A stretch of DNA of 64,000 nucleotides from Gnetum montanum (GCA_015680685.1 MNCI01002303.1:177947-241946); one strand, 5' to 3'; shown: positions 48,799 to 59,350, counted from the first letter of the stretch. A program made the numbers and translations. The notes: generated by a model from the sequence alone, not told the origin.

Positions 48799-48815
48799 TG
48801 GCGCTAGAAGGAAGG
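48799..48815 (+). promoter_or_regulatory. Primer-binding site of element 4
   Basis: TGGCGCTAGAAGGAAGG, five bases after the LTR end. Differs at two positions from the element 1 site at 4705-4721. Confidence 0.7.
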
Positions 48816-48870
48816 CCCGAAACTGCTTAAAACTTACTGTTCTACAAAACTTCCCAACGTCTACGCTGCT

Positions 48871-49355
48871 GAGTTTACGTTGTACGCTCTATGCTGTAGA
48901 CTCTGTCTATGCTGTCGAGTTTACGTTGTACGCTCTACACTGTAGACTCTGTCTATGCTACCGAGTTTACGTTGTACACTCTACGTCGTAGACTCTATCT
49001 ATGCTCCTGAGTTTACGCTGTATGCTCTACGTTGTAGACTCTATCTATGCTACCGAGTTTACAATGTACGCTCTACACCATAGACTCTGTCTACGCTACT
49101 GAGTTTACGCTGTACGCTCTATGCCGTAGACTCTATCTACTCTCCTAATTTTACGTTGTATGCCCTACCCTGTAGACTCTATCTATGTTGCTGAGTATAC
49201 GCTATACACCCTATGTTGTAGACTCTATCTACGCTGCTGAGTATACGCTATATGCCCTACGCTGTAGACTCTATCTATGCTGCTAAGTATATGCTATATG
49301 CCCTACGTTGTAGACTCTGTCTACGCTACTAAGTTTACGTTGTACGCTACTCTGC
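48871..49355 (+). repeat. 46-base tandem repeat in the element 4 leader
   Basis: The start of each unit (GAGTTTACGTTGTACGCTCT and variants) falls at 48871, 48917, 48963, 49009, 49055, 49101, 49147, 49193, 49239, 49285 and 49331: eleven units with exactly 46 bases each and no indels. Substitutions are mostly C/T and A/G. It lies between PBS and gag, so it would be in the genomic RNA leader. Confidence 0.95.
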
Positions 49356-49519
49356 CTGCACATTTTCACGAATACCTATACGCTGTCACTATACGCTGGT
49401 CATTGAAGCCTATACGCTGAATTCCAGTCTATACACTGTACCTAATGAACATAGGTTTCCACCGTACTAAGTACCCAGTTTCATATCCCTTCACTATGTC
49501 ATATTCATAATTGTTCATC

Positions 49520-51640
49520 ATGAACATTGCGAGCTCTAACGCTTCAACCAAGCCTACCACAGACATCGTGGGCACCATGGTCGTTCAACAACCTGTAGTA
49601 TAACCCACAGTTGGGCCTCGTTGGTCTCTCAGATTGCAAGGGAGGAACCCATCATTTAACATTATAACTCAGAACCAATACAATTTCATATGCGTAAAAA
49701 TACAAGCCAACCTAGCTGTAGACCAAACCAAAATGAAGGTTAAGAGACAATACGAACTCTTCCATAGGGGAGGACATGAGTTCATCCCTTCCCTGTATGA
49801 TATCATCCCTCTCCCAGAGCATTACTCTAAGCTCATCTCACAACTCCTCTTGCAAAGGAGCCAGTCTCTAGATCAGCTTGTAGTAAATCCTCAACTGGAA
49901 GAGGAGAATGACTTCGTAGCCCAATCCAAGCATGAGGATTCGTAGCATACTCTTAGTCCACAAACCTATGCCAACCCGTTGTTTCATCCAGCCACAGGGG
50001 AAATTATGTCCCTTCAACCATTTAAATTCACCCAAGCACAAATACCTCAACAAGAATCATCCACACTTGTTCACATTTCTCCTGTAACCAACCCGCAACT
50101 CAACACGCTTCCCCTTACTATTCCCCCCGTTGCAATAGTAGCCCCATTCTTGTAGGTACAACCTCCTCAAAAATAATGTAGGAGCAACCTTTCTGCCCCG
50201 AGTGATCGGGATGCTGCATGTGATACCGGCTTCTACGTCTGCTCATTATATCCCCCAGATCCAAACCCAAGGAGCCCCTTTCACCACTGTAACTCAACCA
50301 GTTCATAGTGCATCTATACAAAGCGTGACTAGCCAATGGGCAGCGATTGGTGTTCAACCGCATCAATTCCCCCACTATAATATACCACCTCACACAATTC
50401 TACTAGCTAACATCCCTCAAGGACAACCACAACAACAACAACCCCTTGCCTACAATATGCCACCCCTAGAACCACTCACCACAAATATTCCGCAAACGCA
50501 GCCTCCAACTACACAACTTTCTTCCTTCCAACCCATTGTCCAACAATCTAACCTGTATACTGTACAACATCCTCAACCAACTATCTCACTTAGCATCCAA
50601 GACTGGGCTGATGCTAAAAAGCTAATGCAGGAGCTAACAAATGTGGTCAAACGTCTCAAGATAGCCGCCGATGGAGAGCTCAAGGTAGTGGACTTCTATC
50701 ACGATGACCCTATCAGCTCTTCAGTTCCACCTCTAACACTACGTAAGGGTGTTTCCTTACCCACGCTAACTAAATACAATGAGGAGACAGACCCCAACAC
50801 TCACCTCATAACTTTTAGACTAGAGTGTGTGCTACTTCAAGCATGGCCACATGCCATTCTACGAGTGTTCCCCATGTCCCTCGCAAGGAGAGCGCTTGAT
50901 TGGTATCGAGCCCTACCACGAAACTCAATATCTTCTCTGGAAGATTTATTACACCAATTCGTCACCAGGTTCAAGTATAACTTGAAACCTGAAGCAACAC
51001 TTGATAGCCTCATATAGGTCAAGCAAGCACCTCTTGAACCTGTCCAAAAATTCATCCAACGATGGAGTGCTGCTCTCAATGAGCTCAACAAGCTGATCCC
51101 AAAGACGTATCTCCTCACCATCCTAAAAGGGGCTATCAATGATTTTGTCAAATCCAAACTGTATTATCTCAATGCACGCACTCTGAGTCAAGCGTTTGTA
51201 CAGATTAAGAACATAGAAGAGGCAGCCCAAAACAGTCATGATCCTGCATATTCAACCTTTAAGAATCAACATAGTAAGAAAGATAAAGAAAAGGTTAAAA
51301 CAACTATAGCGGCAGTAGCAGAAACACAACAAGCGAATGTAGGACAACAAAGAAAACCGCCTATTCCCCCTGCTAATTGCGCTAAACCCCCTCCTGGAAC
51401 AGCACCTGAATCATCCGCATCACAAAACCCAACACTAGGTTGCACGATGAACTTTGAAAGGAAGGACCCCTCTCAATATATGCTGTTGCCCATGAAACCA
51501 TCACAGTTGTTTGACCAACTCTTGAAGGCTAGATTGATGAAACATAAACAGTTGTCCCCTGTAGTGATCCAAAGGCATGATTGATTCTGTCAACTGGTTC
51601 AAAACCCAAGCCCGGCAACACCAGACAAGCCCCCAGTATC
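49520..51640 (+). pseudogene. Gag of element 4
   Basis: The start is taken at the ATG at 49520 (MNIASSNASTKP). The N-terminal part is broken by stops at 49595 and 49943. From 50202 to 51014 one long frame carries a Pro/Gln-rich segment (QGQPQQQQPLAYNMPP), then SLPTLTKYNEETDPNTHL and the retrotrans-gag core: LARRALDWYRALPRNSIS, LEDLLHQFVTRFKYNL. After a TAG at 51015 it continues VKQAPLEPVQKFIQRW and later a Lys-rich basic stretch. In active elements this is the particle protein. Length (over 650 codons) is large, as in Tat-lineage elements. Confidence 0.8.
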
Positions 51641-51653
51641 AAAAGGCTTTAGA

Positions 51654-51998
51654 ATGGACCGTTTTTGTGATTATCATCAACGTAATGGGCATGGCACTGA
51701 TTATTGTTTCACCCTAAAACAAGATATCCAACGGATGATCAATGGAGGTCAAATCACTTTTGATGAAGTCAATCTGATCCAACCACAAAACCAGGACATG
51801 GGTGTATATAAAGATCCTCTAAATACTAAAGAAGCATCGTATGTAATTAACACCATCTACTTCGATAACGAACCAGAAACACCTAGGGTTAACACCATCC
51901 ACTCCGATCATGAGCAGAGAATACCTAAGAAACCATTTGTAGTGCATATTCCTCCCACTATACAAATATTTGTGCCTCAACCATCATACTCCCCATAG
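51654..51998 (+). pseudogene. Zinc-finger-like nucleocapsid part of element 4 Gag
   Basis: FCDYHQRNGHGTDYCFTLKQDI matches the C-x2-H-x4-H-x4-C signature of Tat/gypsy Gag proteins, followed by EVNLIQPQNQDMG and KDPLNT, a segment also seen in the degenerate relative near 30800. It is in frame with what follows except for one TAG at 51996. Confidence 0.75.
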
Positions 51999-52003
51999 AA
52001 ACC

Positions 52004-52979
52004 TTATGTCATTCGAATAACCCCTACTGCAGCAACTTCTAGCACACCAACACATGAAAAACCATACGTGGTGCGCGTACCTCCCGCCACTACTACCGTA
52101 AATACACAACCACCTCCTCTTCGGCTCACCCCCTACGTAGTCCGAGTACCACTTGCGGTAGCAACTGCGGAGGTACAACCTCTAGCTAGGCTAACTCCAT
52201 ATGTCGTTAGGACACCCGAACGTCCTGGTGACCACCAGTCCTCCACTTCGCAAGCACAGAATAAACCGATCCTCTATGTCATCAAAATGCCTAGCCAGCC
52301 TGACACTCAACTGCATGCAACCATCCAACCACAACCCTACCCTTCTCCATACATTGTACAGGTTCCAAAGCAACCTGAGGTTCCGAAACCACCTATACCC
52401 CCACGCCACACACGAGAATGCCTAGCAAACAATCTTACATGCGAATGCTTGGAAAAGGAGCGTCAACGGCTAGCCATAGGACCTCCTAAACCTACCCCGC
52501 TAAATGCAATACCCATGACACCATATAATGATAAACCAAACACAGGCTATGAGGGTGAATCATCCGGAAAACATGATATGCCCAAATCAATGATTCCGAG
52601 TAAAGATGACAAACCAACTATGCATGAAATAAAACTGTTGGGCCCAATGGACCAAATCACTGCTGACAAACATACACCCAAAAGCAGAGATCTAGCAACA
52701 GCTCTAACGCAAGTCACGCAGGCGCTCAAACAAGAAAACACTTCACTGAGCTTATATGACTTAGTGTTAACATCTCAAACCCATCGCGAAGCTCTAGTAC
52801 GCATGTTGACATCCATCCCAATAAGCGAAGACTTGCCTCCAAATGAACCTTCAATTCATGCGGTAATGTACTCGCCTCAAGGGTCAACTCCTAAGCCATT
52901 AAGTTTCCAAAATGACAACATCAAAGTGGATGAGAAAATGGGAGAGGTAACAATAGCACCTATGTTCATAACGACATGA
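52004..52979 (+). pseudogene. Proline-rich linker with PYVVRVP repeats (element 4)
   Basis: Open almost throughout. Six degenerate repeats of a short segment: KPYVIRITP, KPYVVRVPP, TPYVVRVPL, TPYVVRTPE, LYVIKMPS and PYIVQVPK, spaced 20-30 residues apart between 52004 and 52375. A charged helical stretch follows (ATALTQVTQALKQENTSLSL; TSQTHREALVRML), of the kind found just before Tat proteases. No enzymatic motif. Confidence 0.65.
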
Positions 52980-52999
52980 ATAAATCAGTTTAAGATACA

Positions 53000-53720
53000 T
53001 AGAGTGCATGTAGATGATGGAGCTGCTACAAACGTAGTGTCATATCCCATCGTCGAACAATTGGGGCTCATGGAGCTAATTAGACCAACCGCCACCACGT
53101 GTTTGAAATCGTTCAGCGGATCACGCGTGATAGTCAAAGACACCGTGACTTTAGATTTTATAGCAGGGGATCAATTCCCCACATTTGTCGACTTTGTGGT
53201 AATCGATGAAATGTCAGGGTTCAATCTGATATTGGGAAGGCCCTAGTTAGCCCAACTAAAAGCAGTCTCTTCCCCCATACACCAAGAAATTCACCTGCCT
53301 TACGAAGGTAGTGAGATCATTATACATGGGGAGGCTGCTACACCTACCATCTCATCGCATACAGACATAGATCAAGGTTCAGAGGTTAAGCTTGAAGAGC
53401 CTAAACAAGATTATACAAATGAACAACAACCAGTAGGCGATAATCCCTTAGACACAAAGGAAAATTTACCCAACACAGAAATACCTAGGCCTGAAGTCGT
53501 ACACATACAACCTCACTTAGAAACTACAACTAACACAGAAACCACAATGCATGCAGAAGCACCAGAAAGTACCAATGCGGGAACTATCCCATTAGATGTC
53601 CCTTGGGCCAAATTACCATTCAACGTGACCAGTGAAGGAGACGCTAAATATAGAATCATACCCTTTAACGATACTCCTAATGTTAAAATGAGGAAAATCA
53701 AAAAATTACTAAACCAATAA
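53000..53720 (+). pseudogene. Aspartic protease of element 4
   Basis: VHVDDGAATNVVSYPIVEQLG carries the active site in the D-D-G form, as in the relative at 31798. FVVIDEMSGFNLILGRP, a TAG at 53246, then LAQLKAVSSPIHQEIHLPY gives the second block and the typical GRPWL..KAVPSxxHQ extension. The open frame then runs through an acidic linker to a stop at about 53718. Reverse transcriptase does not follow: an opposite-strand gene begins instead. Confidence 0.8.
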
Positions 53721-53839
53721 ATGACATTCAAGTCTAAAACGACGTTAAACTATCATGTCCGCAACAACATAAAACTAGCCAATATCAGAAATGGTCGGTC
53801 TACCAAGAGAAATCCACCCGTGTCGCTTGAAACTTCCCT

Positions 53840-53910
53840 TGCCTACGCATGGCCTGAAATGGCCTTAAACTAGTGCATGTGGCCCGAGATGGCCTTAAAC
53901 TAGATCATCT
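53840..53910. repeat. Two copies of a GGCCTTAAACTAG motif after protease
   Basis: GAAATGGCCTTAAACTAG and GAGATGGCCTTAAACTAG occur about 30 bases apart. The same core forms the 30-base array at 59123-59302. Confidence 0.6.
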
Positions 53911-54279
53911 GCCTTCACTTTGTTTTTCTCCCAAGTTCTAGTTCATTGTTCGAATTTACGCTTGCATTGTCATGCTGTCAATAACAATCTTCGCAATTAT
54001 CCTTCACTTATAATTACATCCCTACTTATAATTACATTCGCACACTACACTTAAACTACAAAAACAAACCAAAACATTTTACATGGTCGTGTCATGTTTA
54101 CATTTAAACTCAAAATCCACAACAAAAAAATATATGTAGAAATATATATATACATGTAGTGATATACAACTAGACAAGTAAAAGAGTTAACTGATTCTAT
54201 TCATCTGTTCAATACAACTCAAAACATTCAATTTATGACTCACGTAAAAATGTGAGCCAGAATAATTTCAAAGCAAAAA
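53911..54279. other. Spacer between gag-pro and the antisense gene
   Basis: AT-rich (with TATATATATAC near 54145), no gene. The two transcription units converge here, so termination and polyadenylation signals of both would be expected; none can be named with confidence. Confidence 0.4.
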
Positions 54280-54476
54280 CTAAACATCAAGGATGGAAGG
54301 GTCGTCCCCTTTAGACCTGCCAGCATCATGGGTCCCTAATCCACTGGGGTCAGCTTCTTGACCATTGTCGTTGCCTCAACCCTATAAAATACAAAATAGA
54401 CAATCAACATAAGAACAAAAGAGAAAACTTCCAAACATTACTTAACGAACGAATTTCATGGCAACAAAATGCTTAC

Positions 54477-55197
54477 CGTAGGGGACCCCCCTAAACCGAA
54501 TTCCAGTCGACAGAGAATTTCCTCCTCTAAGATGCTAGCCCAGTTAGTCCCATCAAGGCCTAGATCAACATTTGCCAAGGCCTTCCCCTTGTCAACAGCC
54601 GACCATGTAGGATGTTTCAAGGGGAATTCACCCACAGAGACCTCCCCAAAAGTGGTCGTAATTACCCTAGTAGGTGATTCCATCTCAACAGTTGTATTCT
54701 TAGCAAAGGTATCAAACACAGAGTGTAGACCCAGACCCTCTACAAACATTTCAAGCTGACACTTTTCTATGGATACTTCCTTCAATGATTTCTTGTAATG
54801 GTGCTTGTGGTTCTTCTCATCTTGATCCCACTTACGCACCTTGGAAGCGAAAGCCTTCTAATCCAGGCACTTGAGCTTCAGTAGATCTACCTGGGCCTTA
54901 CGCTCTGCTAGTTTCCGGGTTAGTGACGCGTGGAGATTGAGCAGGTTCCAATATCTAGTATAAGTGAGCTCAGAGGTTCACCAAGAACGATCACCTGTCA
55001 GTCTGGCCGAGGTAAACTCATATCAAGCCTTAAGATCATCATGTTCAACTGATAACTTGGAAACTTCTTTTTCCTTTGCTTGGATTTGCAACCATAACTG
55101 TTCGATGGAGTGCCTATAGGTCCAAAGCGATTTGGCGGTAGTGTAGGCAAGCTTTCAATACTAATGATCTCAGATGGATTCCACTTTAGTTTCGCTC
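54477..55197 (-). pseudogene. Antisense gene exon 7: coiled-coil exon
   Basis: The frame gives LQIQAKEKEVSKLSVEHDDL, LTRKLAERKAQVDLLKLK and KWDQDEKNHKHHYKKSLKEV with heptad-like spacing of Leu and charged residues, so a coiled coil is likely. It ends LEFGLGGSPT at a GTAAGC donor. Exon 8 then gives a short acidic tail ending DDPSILDV and a TAG at 54280-54282. Six in-frame stops are present; the join to exon 6 is one base out of phase. Confidence 0.6.
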
Positions 55198-55906
55198 CTA
55201 CACAAACGAAAGGAATAGGCATTAGGTTTTAGATGGTAAAAAAGAGTGTAAAATTTGACGACTGCAAAAAGAGTAAGACATCTATACCTATTTCAGGGTG
55301 GGCTTGCTGAATATGTTCAACCACCTCGTCAACGATACTGGTCATGAAATCCATTTTACTTGGCATCTCAGTCCAAGTAAATGGCCTATGAGTACGAGGT
55401 GGACTAGCCTCAGAGGGCATTTCAGGGGGAGGCACTTTCATAGGCACTTCCAACCGCATCGTAGAAATTATCCTACCTTCATCTGGAAGAGATAAAACAT
55501 AAAAGTAAAACACCATAGAAACAACGATTTACAAAGCAACACAATAAAACCAAAGGAAATATACCATGTTCTTTGTCCCCTTCTGGGTTTGGAAGGTCGC
55601 CAAGGTCCAATCTTCCCTTAAGGAAGCTACTGAACATTTCATCAACACCACCCTGGTCATCGACCAATTTTGTCTCCATGGTGTCTTCCCCTAGCTCTTC
55701 CGTCCCTTCCGCATAATCTTTGCCGACCACTTCCTCCTCAATTATTAAGTCCATTGTAGCTTCCTCCTCCTCAATAATGGTCTCTAACTCCTATCTCCTC
55801 ACTTCTCGAGTCAAGTATGAAGGCATTAGTTTCATGTAAGCGGTCAAAATGAAAAATATGAATAAGATGAAAAGGATAATGCCATAAGTGCGCTAAGCTT
55901 ACTTAC

Positions 55907-56953
55907 CTCGAATAGGCATTTTGAACTGTATTCACTTCACCCTTGGCTCTTCCACATTTGAGGCCACCTGTTTTGAGCGTTCACGCTTCGGGAGCTTCGA
56001 CTTGGCTTTCCCGATGGTCTCCTTGATGACACGTTCAGCCCTCTTTGCAATATAGGGCACATCATTTGGTTCCAACCTCACACTGTCACATGTATGGATT
56101 GAAGTACCAGATGACCCCTCTGTTGTGATGGACACAGATTCATCAATCCCCTCAGGTGCATCTTGGGACTCAGCTGTCTCGAACAAATGATTAATCCACA
56201 GGCGATATAATTGAGTACAATTCCGTAGAACATATTTATTATCTGCACGAACCACTAGAAACTCGACCAAGCGACATAGATAGCCTGCAAAGAATGTGAA
56301 TGTAAAATGGGATTGCGCCTCAACGTTTGAACGCAATTGCACTATCTCCTTATGAAGGCCCGACAACAAAAATTGAGCCCAATTATAACACATCCCAGTT
56401 TCTAAAATGGTTCGCATGATGCGCACAGCTTCCACCCCAAGACTCTTCACCTGGGACAGGGATTTAGGAAACACCCATGCCCGAAACAGGGGATACAATT
56501 CATTAGCTGCCACCACCTTTGATGTCCCCTGCATAGGGAATCCCTTGGAGCCCTTGACAATGCCCAACCAATCTTCTAGCTCACGCACCATATGAAGCTC
56601 TTTCTACGCCCTATCCAAAACCACATTCATGCCATCTGTCGGTACACCGAACAGGTCTGAAAAGAACTCGGCTGACAAATGGAAAACTATTTTGACACCC
56701 TTAATACAGGTGTTGTAGTAGGAGATGGACTTGTCGAATGAATCCACAATCCCAATCATTTCAGCTATGGACATGTCATGGCTTGGGGTTGTAAATAATT
56801 CCATGAGGCCGGCATCATCCAAACAACAAACAATAGATGGCAGGGCACTGGTGCACAACCATCACTGCACCTTGCTGATCTCCCCAAACTTCATTGACAG
56901 GGTACTTTCAGTTCGCCCTGTCATAATAGGGTCTCTGCCGAAGGGGACATCAA
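55907..56953 (-). pseudogene. Antisense gene exon 4: large helical domain
   Basis: VDVPFGRDPIMTGRTEST opens it, then FHLSAEFFSDLFGVPTDG, NELYPLFRAWVFPKSLSQV, RIMRTILETGMCYNWAQFLL and FTFTFFAGYLCRLVEFLVV. The layout (FxxxxxxLFGLPxxG, then a Leu-rich helix pair, then a Cys-Leu-Val segment) recalls the plant transposon ORF domain filed in Pfam as a putative plant transposon protein; this is from memory of the pattern, not a search. A basic stretch (KSKLPKRERSKQ) near the end may be a nuclear localisation signal. In-frame TGA and TAG codons occur three times. The exon ends at a canonical GTAAGT donor (55906). Confidence 0.5.
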
Positions 56954-57384
56954 CTGTAAACACAAACCATAACACCAATAGGAGCACCAGCAGTCGAACA
57001 AACCCACTAAAGCATCTAGGAAATGTCATCACTTACCTTCAGTTGTCGACTTTGAGGTGCTAGAACCCAAGTCAGCATCATGAGGGAAAACTGGTCCATT
57101 GTGCGACCAATCTCCATGCAGCCACCCACGAGCCGTGCATTGTGCGAACGCCCTGGAAAATCATTTATGGAAATGCATAATGTCACCCTTAGTTTGAGCT
57201 AATACAGCTTCACTGAGGGTGGGACCCGCCATGAAGGTCTCTAAGGCGGTGTGAGCCAGTGCGAGCCCGTCATCATTGACACATATCCCATCTTTGTCAA
57301 TTTGGGGCCTACAAAAGAACGGTCATCAAAATAGGGGCAAACACTAAACGACAAAAATAGAAACAACAATCTAAACAACCTTAC

Positions 57385-57833
57385 CTCTCTACCCTGTACA
57401 CTATGCCAGGAGGGTTCTGAAATAATGTGTGCACACGTGCAGCCAGAAACAAAGTGTTATTAAGGTAGTCAGGCCCTCATGGCAATAAGTCCCACACGCG
57501 CGATAATGGGCGAGTGGACCTAGGCCCCCCAGAGGGACCTTCCTCAATCGCAAGAGGCCCCTCATCAATGTCCATCATGAAAATCCTGATGCCATCCGAA
57601 GATCCTAGCAACATAGCTTCAAGTACGCTCCACGCTACTTGTTCGCTTAGGTGTGACCAGATCACCACCTTAAATCTGTCTAGGATAAAGCTAAGGAATT
57701 CACAGGCCCCTTCCCTGAACCATACCCCATTGTTATCGACAGTCAGATCAGGGGTAGGTTCATCGGTTTCAAGGGGCCCAACCATGCCAGTACCCCAACC
57801 AGTTCAACCACTACGAGGAAAGGCTTAGGATCC
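57385..57833 (-). pseudogene. Antisense gene exon 2: FCP1/NIF-phosphatase-like segment
   Basis: The frame reads NNGVWFREGACEFLSFIL, then DRFKVVIWSHLSEQVAW, then DGIRIFMMDIDEG. This resembles the (x)RPGxxEFLxxxxxxFEVxVWSS region of the FCP1/NLI-interacting-factor phosphatases of the HAD superfamily. The catalytic DxDxT that should precede it is not visible, so any such fold would be non-catalytic or incomplete. The exon ends VYRVE-R with the Arg codon split across the intron (phase 2), and exon 3 continues PQIDKDGICVNDDG. Stops at about 57480 and in the first 30 bases. The domain call rests on one region only. Confidence 0.45.
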
Positions 57834-58491
57834 CTGCAAATAATTAGAGTGCCATGATAAATCAACTATATACCAAAATGAAATATAGAAACGAAATTCC
57901 ATGTTGAAGGCCAATACAAACTGTTTACTCTTGGCGTATACGCTATTAACAAACTGTTTACACTCGACGTATATGCTCCCTGAAAAGAAAAAACTGTTTA
58001 TCCTTAGCGTATACGCTGTGAAAACCATCTACGCTATATGCCATGAAAATCGTCTACGCTATATGCCATGAAAATCGTCTACGCTATATGCTGTGAAAAC
58101 TGTCTACGCTATACGCTGTGGAAACCTTCTACGCTCAGCGTACAGACCCTCTACGCTATGGACCTATGCTCAGCGTATAGGCCCTTTATGCTACCAAAAC
58201 TATCTACGCTCAGCATACAAAATCTCTACGCTGTGAATCTACGCTCGATGTACAAACTCTCTACGCTATGAATCTACGCTGTGAATCTACACTCAGCGTA
58301 CAGACTCTCTACGTTGTGAATCTGCACTAAGCGTATAGACTCTCTACGTTGTGAATCTATGCTCGGCATACAGACTCTCTACGCTGTGAATCTACACTCA
58401 GCGTACAAACTATCTACGCTGCCAAGATTGTCTATGTCAGATAACAAGTACAGATAAAAAATCAATTAACTAAGGTAAGATTAGAGCCTAC
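57834..58491 (-). repeat. Intron 1 of the antisense gene, filled with TACGCT arrays
   Basis: A 25-base unit (TCTACGCTATATGCCATGAA..) starts at 58028, 58053, 58078, 58103 and 58128. It passes into units of about 35 bases (TCTACGCTGTGAATCTAC..CAGCGTA) up to 58430. Two perfect GCGTATACGC palindromes lie at 57934 and 58007. Donor AGAG-GTAGGC (58491) and acceptor TTTGCAG (57834) bound the stretch. Confidence 0.7.
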
Positions 58492-58622
58492 CTCTGTGAC
58501 GATCCAGGCCACGATGGAATCCTAGGCCTAGGCAAGCACTGCAACATGGCCTCACTTTCCTCCGTGAAAGTCAAGTCGGGCCCCTTCCTCCCCTGGTCTT
58601 CTACCTCCTTGCCCTTGCCCAT

Positions 58623-58900
58623 CCTAGCGTCCTCTACGCTGAAACTGACAGGTTTACGCTGCGGTTTGAGCCTCTACACTCACTCTTACACTGCGGTTTG
58701 AGCCTCTACGCTCATGCTTACGCTGTAGTTTGAGTCTCTACGCTCACACTTACGCTAGGTTTGTGCCTCTATGCTTACGCTGGGGTTCGGCGCTTTACGC
58801 TTACGCTGTGACAGAGGTTTACGCTCATGCTCCGGTTTGCTTCAAGTTCACAGTGCCTCTGACAACTGACAGCCTTACGCTATATATAACACCCCGCTAA
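58623..58900 (-). promoter_or_regulatory. Promoter and 5' leader of the antisense gene
   Basis: A minus-strand TATA box, TATATATA at 58881-58888, lies about 260 bases upstream of the first ATG (58622-58620). The leader between them holds more ACGCT-rich imperfect repeats. Upstream of the box is a GC-rich patch (GGCGGCGGGGTTAGCGGGG on the minus strand). No plus-strand gene uses this region. Confidence 0.5.
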
Positions 58901-59122
58901 CCCCGCCGCCGCCTTGCATTTTGTTTCCCTTTTTTTCAATTTTAATCATAATTATTCAAAATACAAAATGCAGGAAAATTGCAAAACAAAATAACAAGAT
59001 GACAAACGCTACCCCAAACCATATCCCCTGGCAAACCAACTTCGAATGCCCACACTGAACATTTTGGCGCAAACTCTCTAATGCAAATTACATGACAACT
59101 AGGCATCGTCAAGTCACACACA
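58901..59122. other. Spacer between antisense promoter and 30-base array
   Basis: No gene. Pyrimidine-rich then A-rich, upstream of both the antisense promoter and the plus-strand pol frame. Confidence 0.4.
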
Positions 59123-59302
59123 CGGCCCGGTAAGGCCTTAAACTGCCATAGCTAGCCCGATAAGGCCTTAAACTACCATACCTGGCCCGGTAAGGCCTTA
59201 AACTACCACATTCGGCCCGGTAAGGCCTTAAACTACCCCATACGGCCCGGTAAGGCCCTAAACTGCCACATACGGCCCGGTAAGGCCTTAAACTGCCACG
59301 CA
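59123..59302. repeat. 30-base tandem repeat upstream of RT
   Basis: Six units starting at 59123, 59153, 59183, 59213, 59243 and 59273, each close to CGGCCCGGTAAGGCCTTAAA plus ten bases. Unit length is constant. The same GGCCTTAAACT core occurs after protease at 53840-53910. Confidence 0.95.
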
Positions 59303-59350
59303 TCTTAGTGCGATGATAAACCACCACCGTACATGTATACATGATTTACG

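Larger units (their letters stand above)
54280..58622 (-). pseudogene. Antisense multi-exon gene carried inside element 4
   Basis: Eight exon-like blocks on the strand opposite gag and pol: 58622-58492, 57833-57385, 57307-57037, 56953-55907, about 55835-55565, 55482-55288, 55197-54477 and 54381-54280 (about 1060 codons). Introns are short (77-95 bases, but 658 for the first and about 71 for the fourth) and GT-AG, except that the acceptor near 55836 looks mutated. Phases agree at the junctions 2|3, 3|4, 5|6 and 7|8. The product would have an FCP1-like part, a large helical domain, acidic and proline-rich parts and a coiled coil. About a dozen stops, most explained by CGA to TGA or CAG/CAA to TAG/TAA, plus two or three frameshifts make it inactive now. 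A diverged copy lies at 36120-33132. Confidence 0.7.

Noticed and set aside
48871-49355. CRISPR-like array
   Set aside because: Units are contiguous and alike throughout with no unique spacers, in a plant retrotransposon leader.
50118-52741. Minus-strand frames opposite gag of element 4 (for example 50837-51157 and 52547-52741)
   Set aside because: Shadows of the proline-rich gag and linker coding sequence; no own domain and no link to the antisense gene.
55932-56591. An intact single-copy host gene
   Set aside because: It is the open core of exon 4 of a gene with stops in most exons, inside a retrotransposon, and has a second decayed copy in the same window.
59109-59342. Minus-strand 77-residue frame made of GSLRPYRA-type ten-residue repeats
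   Set aside because: It follows from the 30-base tandem array having a length divisible by three; there is no start context or conserved neighbour, and it lies upstream of the antisense promoter.
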